The notes beneath the pieces are model-generated. The model did not search any database. It saw only the letters and a program-made list of their open reading frames with translations, and had not been told where the DNA came from. 64,000 nt of DNA, taken from positions 2,356,001-2,420,000 of the forward strand of contig NZ_CP113062.1 of NCBI RefSeq assembly GCF_026625765.1, in the 5' to 3' direction. Below, one piece after another: positions 41,195-49,154 of the stretch. This DNA is from Frigoribacterium sp. SL97. Its GTDB lineage: Bacteria > Actinomycetota > Actinomycetes > Actinomycetales > Microbacteriaceae. Numbering within the stretch: the stretch's first letter is position 1; the number at the start of each line of letters is the position of its first letter. A program made the position numbers and the translations under genes.

Positions 41195-41686
41195 GTGAAG
41201 TCCAACATCGTCCGGCCCCGCAGCGTGCCGCGCATGTCCATCATGAACGTGCTCCGCGGCCGCGCGGGCATCGAGGTGTCGGTGACCAACATCATCGTCG
41301 CCATCGGTGTCAGCCTGGCCGTGATGATCGGCGTCGCCGCCAGCGTCATCTACGTCCTCCCCTGGGCGCAGAACTCGCAGGCGCAGTCCGACCTGTCGTC
41401 GATCCAGTCGGCGGAGACCACGTACTTCTCGCAGAAGGCGCCCGTCGCGTACGGCACCGTCTCCGAGCTCGTCGCCGAGAAGGCCCTGCTGAAGTCCTCG
41501 AAGCGGGTCGCCATCACGGTGTCCGCCAATAAGCAGGCGTACTGCGCCGGCACCGTCTCCGGTGCGGGCAAGTACTACTACATCACCCACGACAGCACCG
41601 ACCCGACGGACACCATGCCGACGGTGGCCGCTGCTGGGGTGGCCTGCCCCACGACCGGCCAGATCGACGCCGGCCGCATCGGCTGA
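41195..41686 (+). CDS. Type IV pilin (probable major pilin)
   Basis: 163 aa from GTG at 41195. Basic leader, cleavage expected after G25 (RGRAG|IEVSV), then a ~25-residue hydrophobic helix (NIIVAIGVSLAVMIGVAASV), the N-terminal spine of class IV pilins. Glu is at +2 rather than the usual +5. The globular part has two Cys (QAYCAGT, VACPTT) that could form the C-terminal disulfide loop. Its own promoter motif and good ribosome site fit high expression as the major subunit. Confidence 0.8.
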   Translation: MKSNIVRPRSVPRMSIMNVLRGRAGIEVSVTNIIVAIGVSLAVMIGVAASVIYVLPWAQNSQAQSDLSSIQSAETTYFSQKAPVAYGTVSELVAEKALLKSSKRVAITVSANKQAYCAGTVSGAGKYYYITHDSTDPTDTMPTVAAAGVACPTTGQIDAGRIG

Positions 41687-41692
41687 CCTACA

Positions 41693-41704
41693 GCCGCACA
41701 CGTA
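41693..41704 (+). promoter_or_regulatory. GCCGC motif, class A, with leader
   Basis: GCCGCACACGTA, ~90 nt before the minor pilin start at 41795. Confidence 0.5.
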
Positions 41705-41794
41705 GTACCCGCCGGGGGCCCGGCGACCAGCTGAGCCCCCGGCACCACCCCAGCACCTTCACCCCGCAGCACCACAATGAAGGAACCCCACACC

Positions 41795-42589
41795 ATGACG
41801 CCGAAGCGCCTCACCGGACACAGCATCCGCGCTGCCGTCCGCGCACGCTTCGACGTCCTCCGCGATAAGCGCGGCAACAGCATCACCGAAGCCATCGTCG
41901 GCGTGACCATCTCCCTCATCGTGCTCAGCATCATCGCTGGCGGATCCGTCGCAGCAGTCACCGCACTCACGACCCAGTCGACGAACGCCGAGCGGCTGCA
42001 GCAGCTGACCATCATGACTGCACAGCCCGAGATCTACCCTGCGTGGGAAGCCGCCACCGGCACCCCGCAGACCAAGGACATCGTCCTGCCGTCGGGCAGC
42101 CGTGTCCCCACCTATTTCTGGCGCGTGGGCGGCGCCACCGGCTCCGACTACTACGCCAGCACAGCCCGCTCCGGCAAGGACGTCGACATCGCGAAGTGCC
42201 GCGACAAGGCCACAGTCCGAACCGACATCTGCCTGTACTCGGCGCGCTACCACGCGAACGACATGCGCTCCCTGCAGCCCATCACCGTCCCCGGCCTGGC
42301 CGTCACCGACCTGACGACCACGCTGCCGCTCGGCACGACCGTCGCCACGCTGCCCGCGCCGGCCACCGAGACCGCCTACCGCTTCTTCATCTCTGCGGCC
42401 GCGCTCGGCGACCGCGGTGAGCTGCACTTCAAGCAGGGCGGCAAGTCCCTGGCCATCATCCCCATCGGAACGACCACCGACAGCTACTTCGGCACCATCG
42501 CCGTCAAGCCCGGCACCCCGGTGACCGTCATCAACACCGACCGCGTCGTCAAGGTCGACCGCGTGCTCGTCTACAAGGCAGGTGCCTGA
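41795..42589 (+). CDS. Minor type IV pilin, 264 aa
   Basis: Start at 41795 preferred because AAGGAA lies 13-18 nt upstream; an in-frame ATG at 41777 is the alternative. Prepilin signature DKRG|NSITE (cleavage after G27, Glu at +5) followed by AIVGVTISLIVLSIIAGG. The globular domain is ~210 residues with Tyr/Trp-rich and beta-strand character (VPTYFWRVGGATGSDYYAS). Likely a tip-complex or priming pilin. Overlaps the next gene by its last base. Confidence 0.78.
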   Translation: MTPKRLTGHSIRAAVRARFDVLRDKRGNSITEAIVGVTISLIVLSIIAGGSVAAVTALTTQSTNAERLQQLTIMTAQPEIYPAWEAATGTPQTKDIVLPSGSRVPTYFWRVGGATGSDYYASTARSGKDVDIAKCRDKATVRTDICLYSARYHANDMRSLQPITVPGLAVTDLTTTLPLGTTVATLPAPATETAYRFFISAAALGDRGELHFKQGGKSLAIIPIGTTTDSYFGTIAVKPGTPVTVINTDRVVKVDRVLVYKAGA

Positions 42590-44211
42590 TGTCCAAGCTG
42601 CTCCGTGTGCTCCGCTCGAAGGCCGGCTTCTCCACCGAGCTCGGCCTGTCCATGCTCTCGGTCCTCGTGATGTTCGGCCTCGCTGCAACTGTCGTCGCCT
42701 ACGGCCTCTCCTCCGTGTCCTCGACCCAGCACAAGGTCCTCGCCGCGGCCATCGAGTCGCGCGCCAGTGCCTTCGCCGGAGACCTCAACGTCTCGCTCAC
42801 CGACGACGCCGCAGCTCCGGCCCGCACGCACAAGTGGGACGTCCGCGCCGGCACCGGGACCACCATCAACAGCGTCACCGACAACGCCGACGGCACGAAG
42901 ACTCTGGTCATCAAGGCCCAGAACGAGAACGCGTCCTTCTCCCTGGTTCGATCGGTCGTCATCGAGCCGACGTCTGTGACGCACATCACCGGCTTCGACG
43001 AGGCTGACAACCCCAAGTGGGCCACCTCAAACGAGCCGTCCGCGTTCACGATGTGGGGCCCGAAGAAGGGCTCCGTTCGCCCGCTCACCGCCGCAGAGGA
43101 AGCTGGGCAGAGCCGGGGCACCACCTGGAAGACGCTGACGGCAAACGCCGGCATCGACTCGTCGGGTCAGCTGTGGACCTGGTGGAACACCAACAACACC
43201 GGTCAGGCCGGCGACGGGACCATCAGCAACACCAAGCGGCTCGTCAAGGTCATGCCGGGAACAAAGTTCCGTTCGGTCGTGACTGGCACGAACACGAACT
43301 ACGCGATCGACGAGCGTGGCTCGCTGTGGGTCTGGGGCTCGAACCTGAACAGCCAGCTCGGGCTGCCCTCGACTGTGACGAACCAGGCAACTCCCGTCCG
43401 CGTGCCCGGCCTGGACCAGCCCATCGTCCAGGTCGCCACCGGCACACAGCGCGTGTACGCCATCGACACTCGAGGCCGTCTGTGGGGCTGGGGCTCGAAC
43501 AACGTCAAGACGCTCGGCACCGAAGACACCGCCACGATCGTTCAGACGCCCAGTCTCGCCACTAGCAACCGCACCTTCCAGTACGTCAGCACCAACGCGA
43601 CCGCCACGTTCGCTATCGACACCACCGGGGCCATGTGGTTCGTCGGCAACGACGCATCCGGCCACGTTCGCGGCACGACCACCCCGACCTCGACGACAGC
43701 ATGGCTCGCGCTCGTTCCGGGCACCAAGTTCGTGGCTGCCGACTACTACAGCGGCATCTTCACCGCCATCGACAGCGAAGGCAGCCTCTGGAGCTCTGGC
43801 CGAGGGTCAACCCGACCTATCGGCGACGGGACGCTCAACGACCAGCTCGGCCTCAAGAAGATCCCGACGACGACGAAGTTCACCTCCGTCTCCGTCTGGG
43901 ACAACCAGACCTACGTCATCAGCACGTCCGGCGAGCTGTACGGGTGGGGCAAGTCCACGAGCAACCGTCTCAACAGCACCGACACCACGGACGTACTCGT
44001 GCCGAAGCCCATCCTCCCCGGAGTGGTCGTTTCGAGCGTCGCCGCCAACTTCGCAGGCACCACCGCGGTGACAGTGCTCGACAACCGAGGCGCCATGTGG
44101 GTCATCGGCACCCGCAGCGCCACCCTCTGGCCCACCAGCTTCACCTCGGGCGACAGCCTCGCCTTCAAGCACCCGTTCCCCGCCGACTTCGATCCCAATG
44201 GATGGAACTGA
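42589..44211 (+). CDS. Pilin-like protein with RCC1-type beta-propeller (tip adhesin candidate)
   Basis: 540 aa. The N-terminus is a pilin: RSKAG|FSTEL, then LSMLSVLVMFGLAATVVAYGL. After a ~125-aa linker come at least six RCC1-like repeats (~175-525) with the characteristic AIDERGSLWVWGSN, AIDTRGRLWGWGSN, AIDTTGAMWFVGND, AIDSEGSLWSSGR, ISTSGELYGWGKS and LDNRGAMWVIGTR strands at ~50-residue steps. A seven-bladed propeller on a pilin stem is a design for a fibre tip that binds a ligand. Coupled to the minor pilin and the next gene. Confidence 0.82.
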   Translation: MSKLLRVLRSKAGFSTELGLSMLSVLVMFGLAATVVAYGLSSVSSTQHKVLAAAIESRASAFAGDLNVSLTDDAAAPARTHKWDVRAGTGTTINSVTDNADGTKTLVIKAQNENASFSLVRSVVIEPTSVTHITGFDEADNPKWATSNEPSAFTMWGPKKGSVRPLTAAEEAGQSRGTTWKTLTANAGIDSSGQLWTWWNTNNTGQAGDGTISNTKRLVKVMPGTKFRSVVTGTNTNYAIDERGSLWVWGSNLNSQLGLPSTVTNQATPVRVPGLDQPIVQVATGTQRVYAIDTRGRLWGWGSNNVKTLGTEDTATIVQTPSLATSNRTFQYVSTNATATFAIDTTGAMWFVGNDASGHVRGTTTPTSTTAWLALVPGTKFVAADYYSGIFTAIDSEGSLWSSGRGSTRPIGDGTLNDQLGLKKIPTTTKFTSVSVWDNQTYVISTSGELYGWGKSTSNRLNSTDTTDVLVPKPILPGVVVSSVAANFAGTTAVTVLDNRGAMWVIGTRSATLWPTSFTSGDSLAFKHPFPADFDPNGWN

Positions 44212-44213
44212 CC

Positions 44214-46283
44214 ATGACCACCACGCCACGCTCCTGGAAGAGCGTCCTCCGCGACAAGGCCGGCATCTCCGTGTCGATCCCCGAGACGGTCATCTCGCTG
44301 GTCGTGAAGATCATCGTCATCACGGGCCTCGTCGGCGCCGTCAGCGTCATGCTCATCGTCCAGATGAACACGCAGAACTCGACGAAGTCCTCGAGCGCCT
44401 ACCAGGCTGCCTCGAACCGCTTCGCCGCGGCGGTCGCAGCGTCCGACGAGGTCCGAGGCACCTCCGACTCGGTGACGCTGTTCAAGGTCATCGACCCTGA
44501 GGAGTTCACCTACTCCGCCGAGCGCTGGCACGCAGCCGACATCGGCGGCAAGAAGACCCTCGTCGTCGACCGCTTCGACCTCCTCTACGACCTGCTCGAG
44601 CCCAGCGACGGCGATGCCCGCAGCGGACGCCAGGTGATGCTGGCAGACGTCGACGAGCCGCAGTTCACGTACTCGAACATCGCCAACCGCGAGATGACCT
44701 ACTCCGGCTTCGACGTCAGCCTCGCGCCAGGAACTCGTCCGACGAAGACCAGCGAGGACGACTGGCAGGACCCGCGCGCGAAGCGCGTCGAGATGGACCT
44801 GTCGACGTCGAAGACCCGCGTCAACACCTACGCCCGGAACGCAGTCTCCGTCGGCATCACCGACATCGTAAACTTCTCCAAGGCCGTTGACGGCGCCAAG
44901 TACGTCGTCCCCGAGGACCCGTTTGTCGCGCCGTCCGCCATCGGGCGCGTGTGGGCCACCCGATCGGCCACGACTGGCACGGCCTACGCCGGCGCCCGCG
45001 AGGGAGCGACGCTGTCCTTCCTCGGCGGAACCTGCCAGGACACCCCGTCCATCGTGACGGCATCCTGGCAGCCCCTCTCTCCCACGGGCCAGCCGCGCGT
45101 GAGCACGACCTTCACGCGGGCTCTGACCGGCGCCCAGACCAACGTCGAGCTCGCTGACGTGCGCAACGGCGCACAGGGCACCTTCGAGGTCAGCGTCAAG
45201 TGCGACGTCGCCGCCGAGCCAGACACCGCCACGGTCGACTACGCGCAGCCGCTGCCGGACACCACCCTGACTGCCACCGCAACTGCTGACGAGAAGCACC
45301 AGCTGCGCTTCGTCCGCGTCTCGAGCCTCAACGTCCAGTACCTCGCGAAGGCGACCGTCACGCCGGCAATCACCGGAGTCGACAACGGCTGGAACGGCGC
45401 CTTCACGTTCAGTGGCACGGACCGCGACTACGCCGACGGCACCACGTACGGCCGCACCTTCGAGTACGAAGTCAGCACGAAGCTCGGGGACCTGACGGGT
45501 GCCACGGACACTGCGACGCTCCGCCCGGCCTGGCCGGCCGCGCCCGCAGCGCGCAGCATCACCTTCCAGCGCACCGGTAGCGGTGCCGCCATCACGGACG
45601 GCGTCGTCAAGTGGAGCTACGCGTCGAGCTGCCCCGCCGGAACCACGGCGTACGCCCGTGGCATCCAGAACAAGGTCTGGCACTCGGGCAGCGAGACGGT
45701 CGGCAACTACACGGTGGGCACGCTCGCTGCGGGCAAGACCCAGGAGACGTTCGCGCCCGGCTACGCCCTCGAGGGCTACCCCTACTCGATGCTCGTCGGC
45801 ACGATGTGCTACTCGCCGAAGACGGGCCTGCAGAGCCCGATGGCGGACGCCCAGAGCGGCAACTGGATCACCGAGATGAACAGCCCCACCGCACCCATCT
45901 ACGACGGGTACGACTTCCGTGACTGGGCCCGCGGCGACAAGCGCGGCTACGGCACCTGCTGGGGCCTTGCACCCAACGGCTGCATCGCCAGCTTCCCGCG
46001 CCCCCAGGCCTGGAACCAGTCCTACCAGCTCGACTTCCGCACCTTCTGCCCCGCCGGATCGAGCGTCAGGGCATCGAGCTACAAGACCACCGACTGGGCC
46101 GGCAACGTCAACTTCCGCGGCTTCTTCGGACGCCAGGACGGATGGCAGTTCCCGGACGCCGCCAACACCGAGACTGTGCGCCACGACGACCCGGTGTACA
46201 CCTGCGGCACCAACTGGAACTCCTCCCCCAACAGCGCCATCGGTGCTGACGTCGTCTACACCATGGACAGGATCTGGCGATGA
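44214..46283 (+). CDS. Large pilin-like protein, 689 aa (second tip component)
   Basis: Start at 44214; ATG at 44202 overlapping the previous stop is possible. Pilin-like N-terminus RDKAG|ISVSIPETV then ISLVVKIIVITGLVGAVSVML. The ectodomain is very long: an N-terminal alpha/beta part to ~300, then immunoglobulin/fibronectin-like beta repeats (ATVTPAITGVDNGWNGAF, TYGRTFEYEVSTKLGDL), and a Cys/Trp-rich C-terminal domain (GTCWGLAPNGCIASF, RTFCPAGSSVRA). Probably an adhesive tip subunit co-assembled with the RCC1 pilin. Confidence 0.72.
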   Translation: MTTTPRSWKSVLRDKAGISVSIPETVISLVVKIIVITGLVGAVSVMLIVQMNTQNSTKSSSAYQAASNRFAAAVAASDEVRGTSDSVTLFKVIDPEEFTYSAERWHAADIGGKKTLVVDRFDLLYDLLEPSDGDARSGRQVMLADVDEPQFTYSNIANREMTYSGFDVSLAPGTRPTKTSEDDWQDPRAKRVEMDLSTSKTRVNTYARNAVSVGITDIVNFSKAVDGAKYVVPEDPFVAPSAIGRVWATRSATTGTAYAGAREGATLSFLGGTCQDTPSIVTASWQPLSPTGQPRVSTTFTRALTGAQTNVELADVRNGAQGTFEVSVKCDVAAEPDTATVDYAQPLPDTTLTATATADEKHQLRFVRVSSLNVQYLAKATVTPAITGVDNGWNGAFTFSGTDRDYADGTTYGRTFEYEVSTKLGDLTGATDTATLRPAWPAAPAARSITFQRTGSGAAITDGVVKWSYASSCPAGTTAYARGIQNKVWHSGSETVGNYTVGTLAAGKTQETFAPGYALEGYPYSMLVGTMCYSPKTGLQSPMADAQSGNWITEMNSPTAPIYDGYDFRDWARGDKRGYGTCWGLAPNGCIASFPRPQAWNQSYQLDFRTFCPAGSSVRASSYKTTDWAGNVNFRGFFGRQDGWQFPDAANTETVRHDDPVYTCGTNWNSSPNSAIGADVVYTMDRIWR

Positions 46284-47083
46284 TGCGCGAGCGACTCGAG
46301 CAGCTGCTCCCTACCCGACGCTCCCGCGTGATCGCAGGGGCCATGGCAGCGGTCGCGGTCGTCGCGATCGCCGTCATGGTGCTCGTCGCTGCACTCAGGG
46401 GCGGCGACACCACACGAGAGGGTGTCGCAGCTGGCAAGACGGAGGCCACCAGCGAGCCCACCGCCGATGACAGCAGCCCAGCCGGCCCGGTGGAGGAAGG
46501 GCAGCCAGAGCCCCACCTGGACGGGCCTGTCGATGACGTTCAGCAGGATGAGGTGCCGGCGGTCGCCGCTGCTCCTGACACGAGCTCGAAGGTCTCTGCG
46601 GCCGACCGCGCCAAGGCGCTCAGGGGCCGCGACAGCGTCGGGGAGCAGGCACCCGTCACGGTGAACGACAAGGTTCGCTCCGAGGAGGGCACGCAGGCGC
46701 CCATCTACCCGACCGGGGCAACCACCGAAGCGGTCGCCGACACCACGGACACCACGAAGGACGACTTCGCGTTCGCACTCGGCGTCGTCTCAGGCAAGAC
46801 CGTGACGGCAGCCAAGGACCAGTGCCTCCTCGACTGGGCGACGGCCACACTGCCGACCAAGAACAACGTGGGCGAGCTCAGTGTCCAGAGCGTCTGCGGC
46901 ACCTCGGCAGCTGTCCTCGTGGGTGGCTACGGAGTGAACGGAAGGGACCTCACCGGTCGCGCGGCGGAGCAGCCAGCGTTCGCGGACGTCAAGGGCCTCC
47001 TTTTCGGCCCCACAGCCGTCCGCTACGCATCGGTGGCCACGACCGACAACAAGGCCGTCCTGTTCGTCGTCGCACCCGCCTAG
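46280..47083 (+). CDS. Membrane-anchored pilus accessory protein, 267 aa
   Basis: Starts in the stop of the large pilin gene. Short cytoplasmic basic N-terminus (MMRERLEQLLPTRRSR), one membrane helix (~18-40, IAGAMAAVAVVAIAVMVLVAA), a long Thr/Glu/Asp/Pro-rich linker (~42-155) and an outer globular domain with a Cys pair (DQCLLDW, SVCGTS). The topology is like PilO/PilP or pilus-alignment proteins, but the sequence does not identify it. Last gene of the pilus locus, followed by a strong hairpin. Confidence 0.65.
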   Translation: MMRERLEQLLPTRRSRVIAGAMAAVAVVAIAVMVLVAALRGGDTTREGVAAGKTEATSEPTADDSSPAGPVEEGQPEPHLDGPVDDVQQDEVPAVAAAPDTSSKVSAADRAKALRGRDSVGEQAPVTVNDKVRSEEGTQAPIYPTGATTEAVADTTDTTKDDFAFALGVVSGKTVTAAKDQCLLDWATATLPTKNNVGELSVQSVCGTSAAVLVGGYGVNGRDLTGRAAEQPAFADVKGLLFGPTAVRYASVATTDNKAVLFVVAPA

Positions 47084-47094
47084 CGGCTCCTCGT

Positions 47095-47136
47095 GGCACC
47101 GGCCGCAGCTCCCCTCCACGGGCTGCGGCCGGTGCC
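47095..47136 (+). terminator. Strong terminator at the end of the pilus operon
   Basis: Perfect 15-bp arms GGCACCGGCCGCAGC / GCTGCGGCCGGTGCC separated by 12 nt. Confidence 0.8.
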
Positions 47137-47147
47137 GCTGTCACGGT

Positions 47148-47159
47148 GCCGCACACATA
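47148..47159 (+). promoter_or_regulatory. GCCGC motif, class A, direct
   Basis: GCCGCACACATA, first G exactly 18 nt before the ATG at 47166. Confidence 0.65.
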
Positions 47160-47165
47160 GGCACC

Positions 47166-47684
47166 ATGACCACGACGTTCCTCGAAACAGACCACCCCCG
47201 GGCAGCATCCGGCGCCTTCACCGAGAAGATCCATGGGACGCCCGAGGTGGGCCTCGCCCACCCCGCCCTGCCTGCCTTCGACCCCACGTTCTACAAGGAG
47301 CGCATCGCCGGTCTGAACCCGGTCGACGTCAGCACCCTTCCACCCCGCCAGGCGGCTGCCGTTCGCAACGCGACGCAGGCCGTCAGCGACGCCTGGGCGC
47401 TCGAGCACGGCCTCAACGGCTTCCCTCAGCCGGACGACCACGCCACCGCACAGGTCTTCCGAGACGGGGAGCACCTCGTCGTCGACGTCGAGCACACCGA
47501 CCTCTCCGAGGCCCCCTTCGGCGCGATCGTCGTCTTCGACACGGCCGGCGCCACGGTGGCCGCGTTCGACAACGTCGCGGACGACTTTGGGCCCCGGTAC
47601 GAGACGATGACGGGTCTCCGGGCACAGCTGCTCGCAGACCTCGCGGAGAGTTCCTCCGACGGCTCGCTCGGCGACACGCTCTAA
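47166..47684 (+). CDS. HPR-tagged protein 10, 172 aa
   Basis: The most divergent tag: DHPRAASGAFTEKIHGTPE. Body: FDPTFYKERIAGLNPVDV, an Ala-rich helix, and an acidic C-terminal half (LVVDVEHTDLSEAPFGAIVV). No known motif. It lies apart from the other tagged genes, between the pilus terminator and the integration module. Confidence 0.62.
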   Translation: MTTTFLETDHPRAASGAFTEKIHGTPEVGLAHPALPAFDPTFYKERIAGLNPVDVSTLPPRQAAAVRNATQAVSDAWALEHGLNGFPQPDDHATAQVFRDGEHLVVDVEHTDLSEAPFGAIVVFDTAGATVAAFDNVADDFGPRYETMTGLRAQLLADLAESSSDGSLGDTL

Positions 47685-47705
47685 CGCACCGACAGCCACT
47701 CCCCC

Positions 47706-47733
47706 GCCGGGGCTTCCACACGGAGGCCCCGGC
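47706..47733 (+). terminator. Hairpin terminator
   Basis: Twelve-base arms GCCGGGGCTTCC / GGAGGCCCCGGC with one G-U pair and an ACAC loop, after tagged gene 10. Confidence 0.75.
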
Positions 47734-47838
47734 GTCTGCATGCCTCGCCTTGTCCTGCGTCCAAGAGAATGGTGTTCGACAGACTTGCTCGTCGGGAAAA
47801 CGACCCTGCCCACCTTTCGTTCTTCGCCATTTGACAGT

Positions 47839-47848
47839 GCCGCGCATG
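47839..47848 (+). promoter_or_regulatory. GCCGC motif, class C, direct
   Basis: GCCGCGCATG, first G exactly 18 nt before the excisionase ATG at 47857. It is the last site seen, so excision is under the same signal as the rest of the element. Confidence 0.65.
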
Positions 47849-47856
47849 TGACAGGC

Positions 47857-48084
47857 ATGACGACGACCGACCTGACACCAACCGGTTCCACCCCCCTGCT
47901 GAAGGAGTACCTCACGCTTGACGAGCTGAGTATTTACATCCAGATTCCTAAGCGGACCATCCACCACCTTCGAAGCAAGGGGACCGGTCCTGTCGGGAGG
48001 AAAGTTGGCCGCTCCTTGCGTTTCAGTCGAAAGTCTGTCGACGCCTGGTTCGAAGCTCTTCCCGCAAGCAGCGGCGGACGCTGA
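47857..48084 (+). CDS. xis: Excisionase-type HTH protein
   Basis: 75 aa. MerR/excisionase-like winged helix: YLTLDELSIYIQIPKRTIHH, then VGRSLRFSRKSVDAWFEA, the usual form of recombination directionality factors next to actinobacterial integrases. The start is chosen by the class C motif. The stop overlaps the integrase start. It would bend DNA at the attachment site and favour excision. GC content is lower here than upstream. Confidence 0.85.
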   Translation: MTTTDLTPTGSTPLLKEYLTLDELSIYIQIPKRTIHHLRSKGTGPVGRKVGRSLRFSRKSVDAWFEALPASSGGR

Positions 48085-49154
48085 TGCTCGAGAAGGACAA
48101 GACCACGAAGAAGTGGCGTGCTCGGATCTTCTTCAAAGGCCGGCAGATCACCATGCAGACCTTCGAGTTCAAGAAGGACGCAGCCAAGTGGGAGGCAGAT
48201 CAGAAGCTCGCTCTGGCCAGCAACGAGTGGCACGACGCTCGCGCCGGCGACATCACGCTGGCCGCGGTCATTCGTGAGTTCAACGAAGCCCGTACTGGGA
48301 CGGTGTCGGACAAGACCCTCGACACCGACGAAGCAAATCTCCGACTTCACATCCCCGAGAAGATGCGCCGAATGCCCATCCGCGCCGTCCAGACGGCGGA
48401 GTTGAAAAGTCTGTATACCGCGCTGCTCAGGAAACGAGCCCACTCCACCGTCAAGCGCATCCGCGATAGCACCATGTCTTTGTTCAACTACGCAGTCGAC
48501 ATGGCCTACATCCCGCACAATCCGGTCAAGGACGTGCCCGTTCCTCGAGGTGATGGCCGGAGCGACAAAACGGTTCGTCCCTTCACGAAGGACGAGTACG
48601 AAGACATGCTGGCGGCGCAGCGAGAGAGAAGCCCGCGGTACGCGGACTACGTCGAGTTTCTCCGCGAAACGGGCCTCCGATGGGGAGAGCTCGTAGCGCT
48701 CCGCGTCGGCGACGTCGTTCACGAACCTTTTGACGCCATCATCGTCCGGCGGTCTCAGTCGGATGGATACGCCGAGAAGCAGACCAAGAGCGGACGCGTA
48801 CGAAGGGTTCCGCTCCTCGGTAACGCGGCCGAGATAGCTGCTCGTTATGCCCAGGGACGTAAGCGCACCGAGCGACTCTTCACAAGCCCGACCGGTGCCC
48901 AACTTAACGGCGGCAACTTCAAGCGCGCCCTTGACTGGGCTGCTACCGCGCACGGCCACCGGGAGTACGACCTGCGCCACTACGCAGCGACCTCCTGGCT
49001 CCGCGACAACGTAGATATCAAGACGGTGTCTGCCTGGCTTGGGCACGCGACCACTCAGCTGACGCTGGATACCTACAGCCACTACATGGGGTCAGATGCC
49101 GACGGAGCTGCGATCGAGCGCGTGCGAAGGGCTCGGGCGACAGCAGGGGCATAG
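48084..49154 (+). CDS. int: Tyrosine recombinase (site-specific integrase)
   Basis: 356 aa. An N-terminal arm-binding AP2-like region (WRARIFFKGRQITMQTFEFK), a SAM-like core-binding domain (~65-170), then the catalytic domain: R199 in TGLRWGEL, the Lys region of KQTKSGRVRRVPL, YDLRHYAAT with R298 (the usual His of HxxR is Tyr295), LGHATTQ, and nucleophile Y331 in LDTYSHY. The catalytic set is otherwise complete, so it is probably active. It lies ~100 bp from a tRNA-Arg-derived core, its likely attachment site. Confidence 0.92.
   Translation: MLEKDKTTKKWRARIFFKGRQITMQTFEFKKDAAKWEADQKLALASNEWHDARAGDITLAAVIREFNEARTGTVSDKTLDTDEANLRLHIPEKMRRMPIRAVQTAELKSLYTALLRKRAHSTVKRIRDSTMSLFNYAVDMAYIPHNPVKDVPVPRGDGRSDKTVRPFTKDEYEDMLAAQRERSPRYADYVEFLRETGLRWGELVALRVGDVVHEPFDAIIVRRSQSDGYAEKQTKSGRVRRVPLLGNAAEIAARYAQGRKRTERLFTSPTGAQLNGGNFKRALDWAATAHGHREYDLRHYAATSWLRDNVDIKTVSAWLGHATTQLTLDTYSHYMGSDADGAAIERVRRARATAGA

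Noticed and set aside
2470..49154. Prophage interpretation of the element
   Set aside because: No terminase, portal, capsid, tail or lysis genes are present; the gene set is of plasmid/conjugative type.
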